12,403 nt of DNA, taken from Owenia fusiformis. Lineage: Eukaryota > Annelida > Polychaeta > Sabellida > Oweniidae. A program made the translations under genes and the position numbers. Positions 1-8,776 of the stretch are shown here, in pieces. The notes beneath the pieces are model-generated. The model saw nothing but the letters and a program-made list of their open reading frames with translations, did no database searches and was not told the origin of the DNA. The DNA lies in assembly GCA_903813345.2 (NCBI GenBank), contig CAIIXF020000003.1:8453412-8465814 (forward strand). Direction: 5' to 3'. Positions within the stretch are counted from its first letter, which is position 1. Each line of letters begins with the position of its first letter.

Positions 1-475
1 TGACTTTTTTGTCACTGGTAGGCGTGTTTTTGTTGTCATTCATTTCTCCTGTGTTTTCATTGGCTTGTTTTCACCGGTAGGTTTGTTTTCTCTGGGTCAA
101 CTAATTTTGTCATAACTTGTTTTTGACCTTTCACGATAACAGATTCTAGCCATCATGATAAAACCATGTCATCTCAAATCTTCTCAGCCCTGAGATGTCA
201 TGATATAATGAGCTTGATTTGGCGATCCAGGAGAGCCCAAAATTGAGGATTTTTGAGATCTTTCATCCCAGCTCATATTTCATCTAATTGGGGTCATAAA
301 ACTTGTGTAACTGTGCCTGTTGTTATACCTGCTGTTAAATACAATGCCTATTATGTAATGTATTGACATTAAGGTAGATGATTACATGATAACAATCACA
401 CTTATTGGCAGTTATAACTCTTCCCATCTGATGTGCTCAGATCACAGAATATGCCTCATAATATCAGAGCATGTT
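1..475. other. Unassigned AT-rich sequence
   Basis: I see no supported gene here. Short GT/T-rich stretches at the left edge carry two similar copies of a 'cactggtagg'/'caccggtagg' motif about 60 bp apart. Near 165-204 there is a weak inverted repeat (atgtcatctca against tgagatgtcat, one mismatch). Neither is strong enough to name. Confidence 0.4.
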
Positions 476-1406
476 TCAAGTGAAACAGAAAGATGCTATG
501 AATATCAGAATGGATTCTAGCCTTTGTACTTGACTCTTCATTTCCTTAATTTCTTTGGTCATAGAGTTTTGATGTTTCAAGAAGCATTGCATTAAAGTTT
601 GAAAGTCATTTGATCTGGTTACAGTCATTTGATCTCCTAGCACATTGAGAATTTGAGTAACTGTTTTCCTCCTCCATTTTGCTCATTCTTCGGTGAATAT
701 TTGCTACATAGGACTCTCCATTCTGTGTGTGACGTTTGATTTTTGTTGGTTCTATCAAAATTGGAGATGACGTGTTGATTGGATTTGAAACATCCAATAG
801 AATAAAATGGCCACATCTGTTATGAATTTAGTATGATTTAAAGTGTCTTGCAGTATGTTTCTCGCTTCTACTTCTCCGATTCTACGTTGTGAGTTTTGTA
901 TTGAGGATCTACAGCCAGATAATGACGACTCTGTACTAGCCTTGTTTGATGTCTCTCCAAGGAGATATGGGAGGACTCCTTTCATCATATCAAAATCCTT
1001 GAAGATACTTACTTCCTGGCCCTGGGCTTGAATAGAACCAGTTGGATGATTCTTTAAGGTATAAATTCTCTTGATTGATAAAAGTGTCCTCGACCTTATT
1101 GAGTGTTTCACTCTCATAACCAAATCAGCACCATACCTTTCACATTCACATTTATTTTCTTGTCTTCTTGAGGCAATGTTAGCAGCTGTATGTAGATTCA
1201 GTCTTGATTCATCATTAAACATTTGAGGTTTTTTGTTGTAAGGCTTTGTATAGCTTTAATGTGTCATCATCACATGAATACTCTGATTGGAAACAGTTTA
1301 TTCGAGCTGTACTAGCTGTATCCATCTGTGTGTCTGCAAATGAAATAGCGAGTTTTTGTGCAAATGTTGAAATAATGCCTAAACATGATGAGCATGTTAA
1401 AAGCAC
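476..1406 (-). pseudogene. Probable decayed protein-coding region, unknown family
   Basis: The minus strand has a chain of open stretches in shifting frames. 1406-1215 is open with no good start codon. 1222-755 is a 155-codon ORF starting with ATG. 797-606 is in a third frame and has no ATG at its left edge. A final open stretch of about 40 codons ends at the stop at 476-478. The 155-codon ORF contains a hydrophobic/polar alternation around 'TGSIQAQGQEVSIF'. This resembles the short beta-strand module in many repeat-associated invertebrate ORFs, but that is an impression from memory, not a search result. The last part is rich in K/E/Q with coiled-coil-like spacing ('EIKEMKSQVQRLES'). A 19-bp-period duplication at 604-635 shifts the frame between the last two stretches. 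It could instead be exons of a live gene read through introns, or chance. The 155-codon length in AT-rich DNA is the main argument for past coding. Confidence 0.35.
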
Positions 1407-1673
1407 TCCAGGAAAACTTCAAAGGATCCGTTACCCCATATACCTAAAGATGCCCCCAAAGGTTTCATTGTATATAACATGGAAATAGTTACTTTTGTCA
1501 ATTATGAACACATCCAAAACAAAATTAGGTCATAGGGATTAAAACTAAGGTCATCCAGTGCATTTATGTTTGACTATGCAAATCATTCTAAATATCATAA
1601 TTACGGGTATGTTAGTCTTGACTCATGATTATTTTAAGTATATTGACCATTCAATCAATCGATATATCAAACT

Positions 1674-1897
1674 ATCATTAAGGTAGGACACAAAGGGCAA
1701 CATATTGAAAACACAAATCATAAAATAACCCCTAAAATGCAATATATCTATGAATCTTAATCTTAAATCTCAGCAAAAGTACCATTACCACCTCAGTTGG
1801 TATGTAGTAGGTTTAATCTAGGATATTCAATTTAGAGGACATATTAAACATCATTATCAAAGGTAGGACACATAGGGCAACATATTTATAACACAAA
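1674..1897 (+). repeat. Pair of degenerate direct repeats, 180 bp apart
   Basis: The motif aggtaggacaca(a/t)agggcaa followed by catatt and acacaaa occurs at 1681 and again at 1861, so the offset is exactly 180 bp. About 38 bp match well and perhaps 20 bp upstream match weakly. The sequence between the copies and onward to about 2100 is AT-rich with no credible ORF. 1407-1673 likewise holds nothing I can name. Confidence 0.6.
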
Positions 1898-2102
1898 ACC
1901 TAGGTATTCAACTCAAATACTAAAAATCTAGTTGTTACTTTCCAATATATGATATTTTTATTTGGCATTTTCAAAGAATAATTCAATTGAAGCTAAAGGT
2001 ATAAAGTCAAATGATTGCTTTTTAAAATTGAAAAGGTGCATGTAGGATAGTTTTTTCGTCAGTTTGAAACCCATTGTTTTGCTTTCAAACAAGTGGAAGT
2101 AT

Positions 2103-2950
2103 TTTTCTATCTTACAAGCCGTGTCCCTTTAATGGCTAAATGGATATTGATTCCATATCATATTTATCAATATATCATTTTTTGGGACAGGCATCAAAAA
2201 TAGATTGACCCTTTTGTTTCTTTTTGGTGAGAACTACATTACAATCAGTGTCCCTTTAAACAGCTACATGGATATTGATTTAGTCCCCCAGCAATATATC
2301 ATCTTTAGGGGTAGGCAATTGAATGAAGAATCAAAAATAGATTGACCCATTAGGCTTTTTGGTTGAGAACTACCTTACAAGCAGTGTCTCTTTAAATGGA
2401 TATTGATTCAGTCCCTCAGCAATATATCACATTCAGGGGCAGGCATGACTGATGAATCAAAAGTATATTGACCCTTTGATTGTTTGTCAAAAATATTTTA
2501 GTGTTCATTAGGATGAGCACTATCTTACAAGCAATGTCCCTTTAAATTGCTGAATGGATAACGACTCAGTCCCTCTGCAATATATCATCTTCAGGGGCTT
2601 GCATGAATGATTGATCAAAGATAGTTTGGCATATTTGTTTCTTTGGGTGAGAACTAACTACCGTACAAGGAGTGTCCCTTTAATGGCTAAATGGATATTA
2701 ATTCAGTGTCTCTTCAACATATCATCTCCAGAGATAGGCATGACTGATGAATCAAAAGAAGATTGACCCATTTGATTCTTTGTTTAAAACATTTTAGTGT
2801 TCATTATCATGAGAACTACCTTACAAACAGTGTCCCTTTAATGACTATATGGATATTAATATTCAGTCCCTCTGCAACGTATCCTCTTCAGAGGCATGCA
2901 TGATTGATAAATCAAAAATAAATTGACCCATTTGATACTTGTCTGATAGT
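2103..2950 (+). repeat. Imperfect tandem array, six units of about 127-158 bp
   Basis: The anchor (c)ttacaagcagtgtcccttta recurs with variation near 2111, 2238, 2374, 2524, 2662 and 2820, giving spacings of 127, 136, 150, 138 and 158 bp. Each unit then carries, in order, a tggatattgatt block, a cagtccctc block, a caatatatcatcttcagggg block, a ggcatga block and an aatagattgaccc block. The length differences come mainly from an optional segment of about 25-30 bp around 'attttagtgttcatta' in units 3 and 5. Copies are diverged, so the array is old or poorly homogenised. No frame stays open through it, so it is taken as non-coding. Boundaries are approximate. Confidence 0.75.
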
Positions 2951-3030
2951 TTATTGCCTTGGTATCTGGCAGATCCAATATGGCCTCCTTTTTGAAACTA
3001 AATTTGTTGCTATACTTTCACATTGTATAT

Positions 3031-3131
3031 CTTCCGCAGCCAGGACCCTCTCTCATTTCATGTTTGAACTATGCAATAATGTCAATACTAAACAATAAAG
3101 GTGAAATCAGAGGGGGTCTGACCTGCGGAAG
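3031..3131. repeat. Foldback with 30-bp arms
   Basis: The arm at 3031-3060 pairs with the arm at 3102-3131 at about 24 of 30 positions. It has a perfect 9-bp base (cttccgcag / ctgcggaag), an internal bubble, then GACCC-type and atttca/tgaaat pairing. The loop is about 41 nt. The arms are more GC-rich than the surroundings. This could be a tiny MITE, an RNA hairpin such as a microRNA precursor, or a remnant of a head-to-head duplication. No flanking target duplication was seen. A 63-codon plus-strand ORF that overlaps it looks like chance. Confidence 0.55.
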
Positions 3132-3548
3132 CACCTCAATCTGTCAGTGACTGCAGAGGGTCATTCATTCTTAAAAACAAGAACACAATAGGGTGCCTTT
3201 CGAAACAATAGGATTACAAAGTATCTATGTATGGTTGATCTGCTTAGTGAAGGTTTTTATGCTCAGACACAATGTAGTATTATACTGACAAGTCAATTAA
3301 GTTTATCTACAAAAATCAAGATTTTATTCAAGGTTTTGTGAAAATATGTGAAAAATACTCATTTTAAGAGTCAGAATGACATGTGTTAAGAATCACTGTA
3401 AAAAACAACCTTTTACCATATTCTAAATATTATTTTTGTGATTTGTTGAAAATATACTTCTTAAAGATTCATATTATACAAAAATAAAAATAATCTTGGA
3501 ATTCCAATTTACCCTTTTCAAAAAATTTCAAAGTCCTTATAGGTACAC
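3132..3548. other. Unassigned AT-rich sequence
   Basis: AT-rich with A/T runs. I found no supported ORF, repeat or RNA gene between the foldback and the MITE-like element. Confidence 0.4.
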
Positions 3549-3965
3549 TAATGGCAGGCCTGTCAACTTGGGAACACCTAACATGAGTGACTTGGAAATG
3601 TTGAACACCTCCCCTCAAAATGTGGACACCTTGGTCCAAATCTGAATACCTTGATCCAAATTTTGAACACCTTGGTTTAAATTTTATTACATCTTGCCAA
3701 ACTTTGAACACCTCAAATTTTTCGCGTTCGCTACGCTCGCTTTTCGTACAAGCGTACATTTTTTTCCCGCATTCGTATTTTTGCTGTGTAGACGATCTTT
3801 TTTAGAAAGTTTTCTACAGAAACATTTTTGCTTGACAATTACCAGGTAAAATGCGTATTTGCGTGACATTTTCTGTCACGCAAAAATAACTGGCGTGACT
3901 TCAAATTCTTCAGCAAATGCGTGACAAATACGCAAATTGCGGGACAGTTGACAGGCCTGTAATGG
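3549..3965. mobile_element. MITE-like non-autonomous DNA element (405 bp) with 6-bp TSD
   Basis: The element spans 3555-3959. Its termini are a perfect 14-bp inverted repeat, caggcctgtcaact at the left and agttgacaggcctg at the right. It is flanked by TAATGG at 3549-3554 and TAATGG at 3960-3965, which is best read as a target-site duplication. No transposase is present, so it would depend on a partner. The left half holds about five degenerate 20-23-bp units of the form 'gaacaccttggtccaaat'. The middle (about 3720-3760) has a cluster of CpGs that contrasts with the CpG-poor flanks. The right half holds a perfect hairpin. The short ORFs on both strands across it are by-products of the repeats. 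A 6-bp duplication does not fit Tc1/mariner (TA) or typical hAT (8 bp), so I leave the superfamily open. Confidence 0.7.
3858..3884. repeat. Perfect 11-bp-stem hairpin inside the MITE-like element
   Basis: tttgcgtgaca (3858-3868), loop ttttc, then tgtcacgcaaa (3874-3884). The gcgtgac core recurs nearby at 3893 and 3919, so the right half of the element is built from several copies of this motif. Confidence 0.75.
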
Positions 3966-4889
3966 GTACGGATCCTTTGGTTTAAAAATTCTGAATAGAA
4001 CTGGAGATATTGTCATTTCATTGATGTATGTAAATACAAATACATGTAATGGTGCCAAAGGAGCCTATCGTCCTGAAAGGCATACTTTTTCTGAACTAAT
4101 GTATTCTTACTTACGAACAGATTTGTGAGAATTAAGTTTTCTGATGCTCATAAAATGAATTTGTTTTCAAGGCCCTTTCATTTTTGCAAACCTACAATTC
4201 ATCCAATGTCATGTCTCTTCAGACATAGGTACCCACCTTTTGAAAATTCTAGAGAAATAAACTCAAAGAAATGTTAGTACTCCAAATTGAAGTTACAACA
4301 GAAAGGGAAACTCACACCATCAATTTTACAAACAAATTAAGGTTTACAAGAGTATTTAAAACTTAATATTGTGTAAGCAATATTTGTTAAGTACACAATT
4401 TGACCATCCATCAATTAAAAAGAAAATAACATCAGCACATTTTAAGGATGCAGTACCGGGTCTATTTTCACCTCTGTTTGCGCAGGTTTTACTTCCGGTT
4501 CGAGTAGAGCTAGCTCCAAAGAAAGTCGTTTCGCATTTTTATATTGTCCCATAGTTCTGCTTCAAATGCTTTCGAAATATATAAAGAGAGCAATGTATAC
4601 TTAATAAAATGATTTTTGTTTCTTCCTAAGGTCATAGTTGATGATCTTATAGCTAGAATTGTGCAAAAACTTCTCTAAATATAGATCCTTCAACATGATA
4701 AAAATACCCGGTAATTCAAACGACCTTTACATATTGAGGAACTTGTATCTGGCATTCTGGACTCTATGACAATAAAATATTCTATATGCATGATATGTCG
4801 AATACTCTCTCAAAAAGATTGGCAACATTGAACATTGTAAAATTGTAGATTTTTAAAATGCTGTGTAGAGATTCCATGTCAATAAAGAG
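3966..4889. other. Unassigned sequence with one GC-richer patch
   Basis: Mostly AT-rich, with no convincing gene. Around 4448-4540 the composition rises and several CpGs occur, including acttccggtt at 4491-4500, which matches the ETS-family ACTTCCGG core found in some animal promoters. A 61-codon plus-strand ORF (4369-4554) crosses it with no recognisable domain. This could be a promoter or first-exon fragment, or part of an unrecognised repeat. Neither can be decided here. Confidence 0.25.
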
Positions 4890-4908
4890 GTATGGTCAAT
4901 TTTTCAGC

Positions 4909-5114
4909 GTATGGTAAATGTATATCACTGTTTGGTGGCTGATAACAGTGTATGGTGACTGTATGCCAGTGTATGGTGACTGTATGCCAGTGTATGGTGA
5001 CTATGCCAGTATATGGTGACTGTATGCCAGTATATGGTGACTGTATGCCAGTGTATGGTGACTGTATGTCAGTGTATGGTCGCTGTATTACCTGGTGAGT
5101 GAGTGAATTCTATT
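4909..5114 (+). repeat. Left edge of minisatellite: simple 21-bp monomers
   Basis: From about 4948 the unit gtgtatggtgactgtatgcca repeats head to tail with a 21-bp period for about six copies. One copy has lost two bases, and g/a and c/t variants occur. Towards 4909 the copies are more degenerate. Each monomer looks like two related half units of 10-11 bp. This edge lacks the 125-bp organisation of the core, as expected if it preserves the older single-monomer state. Confidence 0.9.
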
Positions 5115-6510
5115 GTATGGTCACTGTATCGAGTCAATGGTGACTGTATATCCATTTATAGTGATTGTTTGACAGTATATGATCACTATATGCCAGTGTA
5201 TAGTGACTTATGCCAATTCACAATGACTGTAAGCAAGTATATGGTCGCTGTATACCAGTGAATGGTCACTGTATATCCGTGTGTAGTGATTGTTTGACAG
5301 TATATGATCACTATATGCCAGTGTGTAGTGACTTATGCCAATGCACAGTGACTGTAAGCAAGTGTATGGTCACTGTATACCAGTGAATGGTCACTGTATA
5401 TCCGTGTGTAGTGATTGTTTGACAGTATATGATCACTATATGCCAGTGTGTAGTGACTTATGCCAATGCACAGTGACTGTGAGCAAGTGTATGGTCGCTG
5501 TATACCAGTGAATGGTGACTGTATATCTGTTTATAGTGATTGTTTGACAGTATATGATCACTATATGCCAGTGTATAGTGACGTATGCCAATGCACAGTG
5601 ACTGTAAGCAAGTGTATGGTTACTGTATACCAGTGAATGGTGACTGTATATCTGTTTATCGTGATTGTTTGACAGTATATGATCACTATATGCCAGTGTA
5701 TAGTGATTTATGCTAATGCACAGTGACTGTAAGCATGTGTATGGTCGCTGTATATCAGTGAATGGTGACTGTATATCCGTTTATAGTGATTGTTTGACAG
5801 TATATAATTACTATATGCCAGTGTATAGTGACTTATGCCAATGCACAGCGACTGTAAGCAAGTGTATGGTCACTGTTTACCAGTGAATGGTGACTTTATA
5901 TGCCAGTGTATAGTGACTTATATCAATGCACAGTGACTGTAAGCAAGTGTATGGTCGCTGTATACCAGTGAATGGTCACTGTATATCCGTGTGTAGTGAT
6001 TGTTTGACAGTATATGATCACTATATGCCAGTGTGTAGTGACTTATGCTAATGCACAGTGATTGTAAGCAAGTGTATGGTCACGTTATACCAGTGAATGG
6101 TGACTTTATATCCGTTTATAGTGATTGTTTGACAGTATATGATCACTATATGCCAGTGTATAGTGACTTATGCCAATGCACAGTGACTGTATGCAAGTTA
6201 TTGGTCGCTGTATACCAGTGAATGGTCACTGTATATCCGTGTGTAGTGATTGTTTGACAGTATATGATCACTATATGCCAGTGTGTAGTGACTTATGCTA
6301 ATGCACAGTGATTGTAAGCAAGTGTATGGTCACGTTATACCAGTGAATGGTGACTTTATATCCGTTTATAGTGATTGTTTGACAGTATATGATCACTATA
6401 TGCCAGTGTATAGTGACTTATGCCAATGCACAGTGACTGTAAGCAAGTGTATGGTCGCTGTATACCAGTGAATGGTGACTGTATATCCGTTTATAGTGAT
6501 TGTTTGAAAG
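5115..6510 (+). repeat. Minisatellite core, left block: 125-bp higher-order repeat
   Basis: Unit starts (gtatggtc-type) lie at 5115, 5239, 5364, 5489, 5614, 5739, 5864, 5949, 6074, 6199, 6324 and 6449. Spacing is 125 bp except 124 for the first and 85 for the one at 5864. Each unit contains six different monomers of 21, 21, 21, 21, 20 and 21 bp, ending respectively in taccagt, tatccgt, tgacagt, tgccagt, gccaat and agcaagt. The last unit is interrupted at 6512 by the mariner-like element and resumes at 7599. Because 125 is not a multiple of three and stops are frequent, the array is not coding. The same unit order throughout indicates amplification of the hexamer by unequal exchange. Confidence 0.93.
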
Positions 6511-6512
6511 TA

Positions 6513-6704
6513 CGAGGGGTGATCAATAAGTAATGGACGCTTTTTTACACAGATGCTTTTTATTGACCAATCCCTTCGATTTTCTTACCAGTGATACACT
6601 ATTCAATTATCTATCAACTCTGAAGATTTGAAAACAAAGCATGTAACATATTTTGATATATCTTTATTTCCGTGGAGGAGGTATAGGTACCCCGGGACTG
6701 ACAT
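6513..6704 (+). repeat. Left terminal inverted repeat of mariner-like element (192 bp)
   Basis: Begins cgaggggtgatcaataag and ends with ggtaccccgggactgacat. It pairs with 7405-7596 at about 88% by eye. The outer 26 bp are identical, and differences cluster near 6640-6655. The length is far above the roughly 30 bp typical of canonical mariners. Confidence 0.9.
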
Positions 6705-6850
6705 CACGTCACACATTCTGAAGCTATTTTAGCTTGTTTAACATGCAATGCAGTTGAATGCAGGCTGAACAAAACTAACCATGATGGTCATGAATTACAC
6801 CATTTTGTTATGACATGGTTGATTTTGAATATTTTATCATCACTTCACAT

Positions 6851-7270
6851 TCAGTATACAGGGCCCTCTACATATGTTCAATCAAGTGCTACATGTACAC
6901 ACTTCCTCATCCTCTTAACTAAAGATTGCGAGACAAGGCTGAATTCCTTCTCTGACATGGTAGCAAGATGCAGTTGCACGGGTTGTTTTATTTCATCAAT
7001 GTCAATAAACCTGCGTCCTTTCTCTCTCTATATATATAGAAATATTAGTAGTATAGAAATAAATAAGTCACATTTGGGCAGATCTGGACAATATGGTGCA
7101 TTGGCCAAGGGCTCAATTTTGTGGTCGGGGGATATTGTTTTCTGAACATTTTGAGATCTGTTGGCAGGTGCATTGTCCATGTGGAGAAGGGTGTTCCCTT
7201 CTCTCACCAACCCCTTCTTCCACAATGCTTTCCCAAATTGACCTGCAAACCACAACCATACAACACTCAC
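6851..7270 (-). pseudogene. Mariner transposase remnant, C-terminal catalytic part
   Basis: Read on the minus strand in one frame from about 7270, the remnant shows 'LLHMDNAPANRS', then 'NAPYCPDLPKCDLF', then 'GRRFIDIDEIK', then 'KEF', 'KRMRKC' and 'YVEG' before the stop at 6851-6853. These follow the order of conserved mariner blocks: the second catalytic Asp in the HDNAP-like motif, the YSPDLAP-CD block with the third catalytic Asp, the GRRF block, and the C-terminal KC..G.YVEG end. Two in-frame stops interrupt it, at 7028-7030 next to a tata-rich expansion and at 6878-6880. The helix-turn-helix DNA-binding region and the first catalytic Asp are absent, so the protein would be inactive. 35 residues separate the two Asp, against 34 in standard DD34D mariners. 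Residues before about 'QFGKALWKKG' do not look homologous. Confidence 0.88.
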
Positions 7271-7404
7271 ACTACTTACTGTTACACGACATCACAATAC
7301 TTACTGTTTATGTGTTACCAGTCAGCAAAATATTTCAAACATAAAAAAGTTCAAATCCAACTGAAATTTGCCAAACTGGCTAAAAAACTGAATATGTGAG
7401 TTAA

Positions 7405-7596
7405 ATGTCGGTCCCGGGGTACCTGTACCTCCTTCACTGAAATAAGGATATATCAATATGTATTATATATTTTGTCTTCAAATCTTCAGAATTGATAGAT
7501 AATTGAATGATGTATCACTGGTAGGAAAATCAAAGGGATTGGTCTATAAAAAGTATCTGTGTAAAAAAATGTCCATTACTTATTGATCACCCCTCG
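7405..7596 (-). repeat. Right terminal inverted repeat of mariner-like element (192 bp)
   Basis: Reverse complement of the left terminal repeat with about 22 differences by eye. It starts at its inner edge with atgtcggtcccggggtacc and ends cacccctcg before the TA duplication. It would contain the transposase promoter side of the element. Confidence 0.9.
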
Positions 7597-7598
7597 TA

Positions 7599-8634
7599 TA
7601 TGATCACTATATGCCAGTGTATAGTGACTTATGCCAATGTACAGTGACTTAAGCAAGTGTATGGTCGCTGTATACCAGTGAGTGGTGACTTTATATCCGT
7701 CTATAGTGATTGTTTGACAGTATATGATCACTATATGCCAGTGTATAGTGACTTATGCCAATGCACAGTGACTGTAAGCAAGTGTATGGACGCTGTATAC
7801 CAGTGAATGGTGACTGTATATCCGTGTAAAGTGATTGTTTGCTGTATATGGTCACTATATGTCAGTGTAAAGTGACTTATGCCAATGCACAGTGACTAAG
7901 CAAGTGTATGGTCACTGTATACCAGTGAATGGTGACTGTATATCCGTTTATAGTGATTGTTTGACACTTTATGATAACTATATGCCAGTGTATAGTGACT
8001 TATGCCAATGCAGAGTGAATGTAAGCAAGTGTATGATCCCTTTATACCAGTGAATGGTGACTTTATATCCGTTTATAGTGATTGTTTGACAGTATATGAT
8101 CACTATATGCCAGGTATAGTGACTTATGTCAATGTACAGTGAATGTAAGCAAGTGTATGGTCACTGTTTACCAGTGAATGGTGACTTTATATGCCAGTGT
8201 ATAGTGACTTATGCCAATGTACAGTGACTTAAGCAAGTGTATGGTCGCTGTATACCAGTGAATTGTGACTGTATATCCGTCTATAGTGATTGTTTTACAG
8301 TATATGATCACTATATGCCAGTGTATAGTGACTTATGCCAATGCACGGTGACTGTAAGCAAGTGTATGGTCGATGTATACCAGTGAATGGTGACTTTATA
8401 TCCGTTTATAGTGATTGATTGACAGTATCTGATCACTATATGCCAGTGTATAGTGACTTATGCCAATGCACAGAGACTGTAAGCAAGTATATGGTCACTG
8501 TATACCAGTGAATGGTGACTGTATATCCGTTTGTAGTGATTGTTTGACAGTATATGATCACTATATGCCAGTGTATAGTGACTTATATCAATGCACAGAG
8601 ACTGTAAGCAAGTGTATGGTCACTGTATACCAGT
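7599..8634 (+). repeat. Minisatellite core, right block: 125-bp higher-order repeat
   Basis: The unit interrupted by the transposon is completed here. Further units start at 7659, 7784, 7906, 8031, 8155, 8239, 8364, 8489 and 8614, with spacings of 125, 122, 125, 124, 84, 125, 125 and 125 bp. The monomer order matches the left block. The 84-bp unit at 8155 has the same internal deletion as the 85-bp unit at 5864. Small indels are commoner here than in the left block, suggesting weaker recent homogenisation. Confidence 0.93.
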
Positions 8635-8776
8635 GAATGGTCACTGTAAATCAGTGTATCGTAACTGTATGCCAGTATATGATCATCATCATGGCCATTG
8701 TATGCCAGTGTATAGTGACTGCATGTCGGTGTATGGTCAGTGTATGCTAGTGTATGACTTTATATCAGTATATGAT
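8635..8776 (+). repeat. Right edge of minisatellite: simple, degenerate 21-bp monomers
   Basis: After the last higher-order start at 8614 the sequence returns to single monomers of the type tgtatgccagtgtatggt-, with a small atcatcatcatgg insertion near 8684. It fades out by about 8776. In one frame the 21-bp monomer reads as a heptapeptide of the form C-M-P-V-Y-G-H, which produces a 115-codon ORF (8591-8938). I treat that as a by-product of the repeat. Confidence 0.85.

Larger units (their letters stand above)
6513..7596 (-). mobile_element. Mariner-like (Tc1/mariner) element, internally deleted, 1,084 bp
   Basis: The element is bounded by inverted repeats starting cgaggggtgatcaataagt and is flanked by TA at 6511-6512 and TA at 7597-7598. 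Removing it together with one TA restores the satellite unit (cag-type sequence joined to tatatgatcac), which proves insertion into the array. A TA target and a CGAGGG-type terminus are characteristic of mariner elements. The internal minus strand keeps only the C-terminal part of a transposase. Length is near that of an intact mariner (about 1.3 kb), but 384 bp are terminal repeats, so much of the gene is missing. By eye the two termini are about 88% identical, mostly with transition differences, so it is not a fresh insertion. It is non-autonomous. Confidence 0.93.

Noticed and set aside
843-1031. 62-codon plus-strand ORF
   Set aside because: It is antisense to the longer 155-codon minus-strand ORF and has no recognisable features.
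3469-3869. ORFs of 96, 61 and 60 codons on both strands
   Set aside because: They cross the MITE-like element and its internal short repeats, and the translations reflect the repeat units.
6810-7399. Three plus-strand ORFs (6810-7145, 7093-7344, 7121-7399)
   Set aside because: They lie antisense to the mariner transposase remnant, which has clear family motifs on the minus strand.
4909-8776. CRISPR-like array
   Set aside because: There are no unique spacers between constant repeats; all monomers are related variants in a eukaryotic minisatellite, and no cas genes are present.
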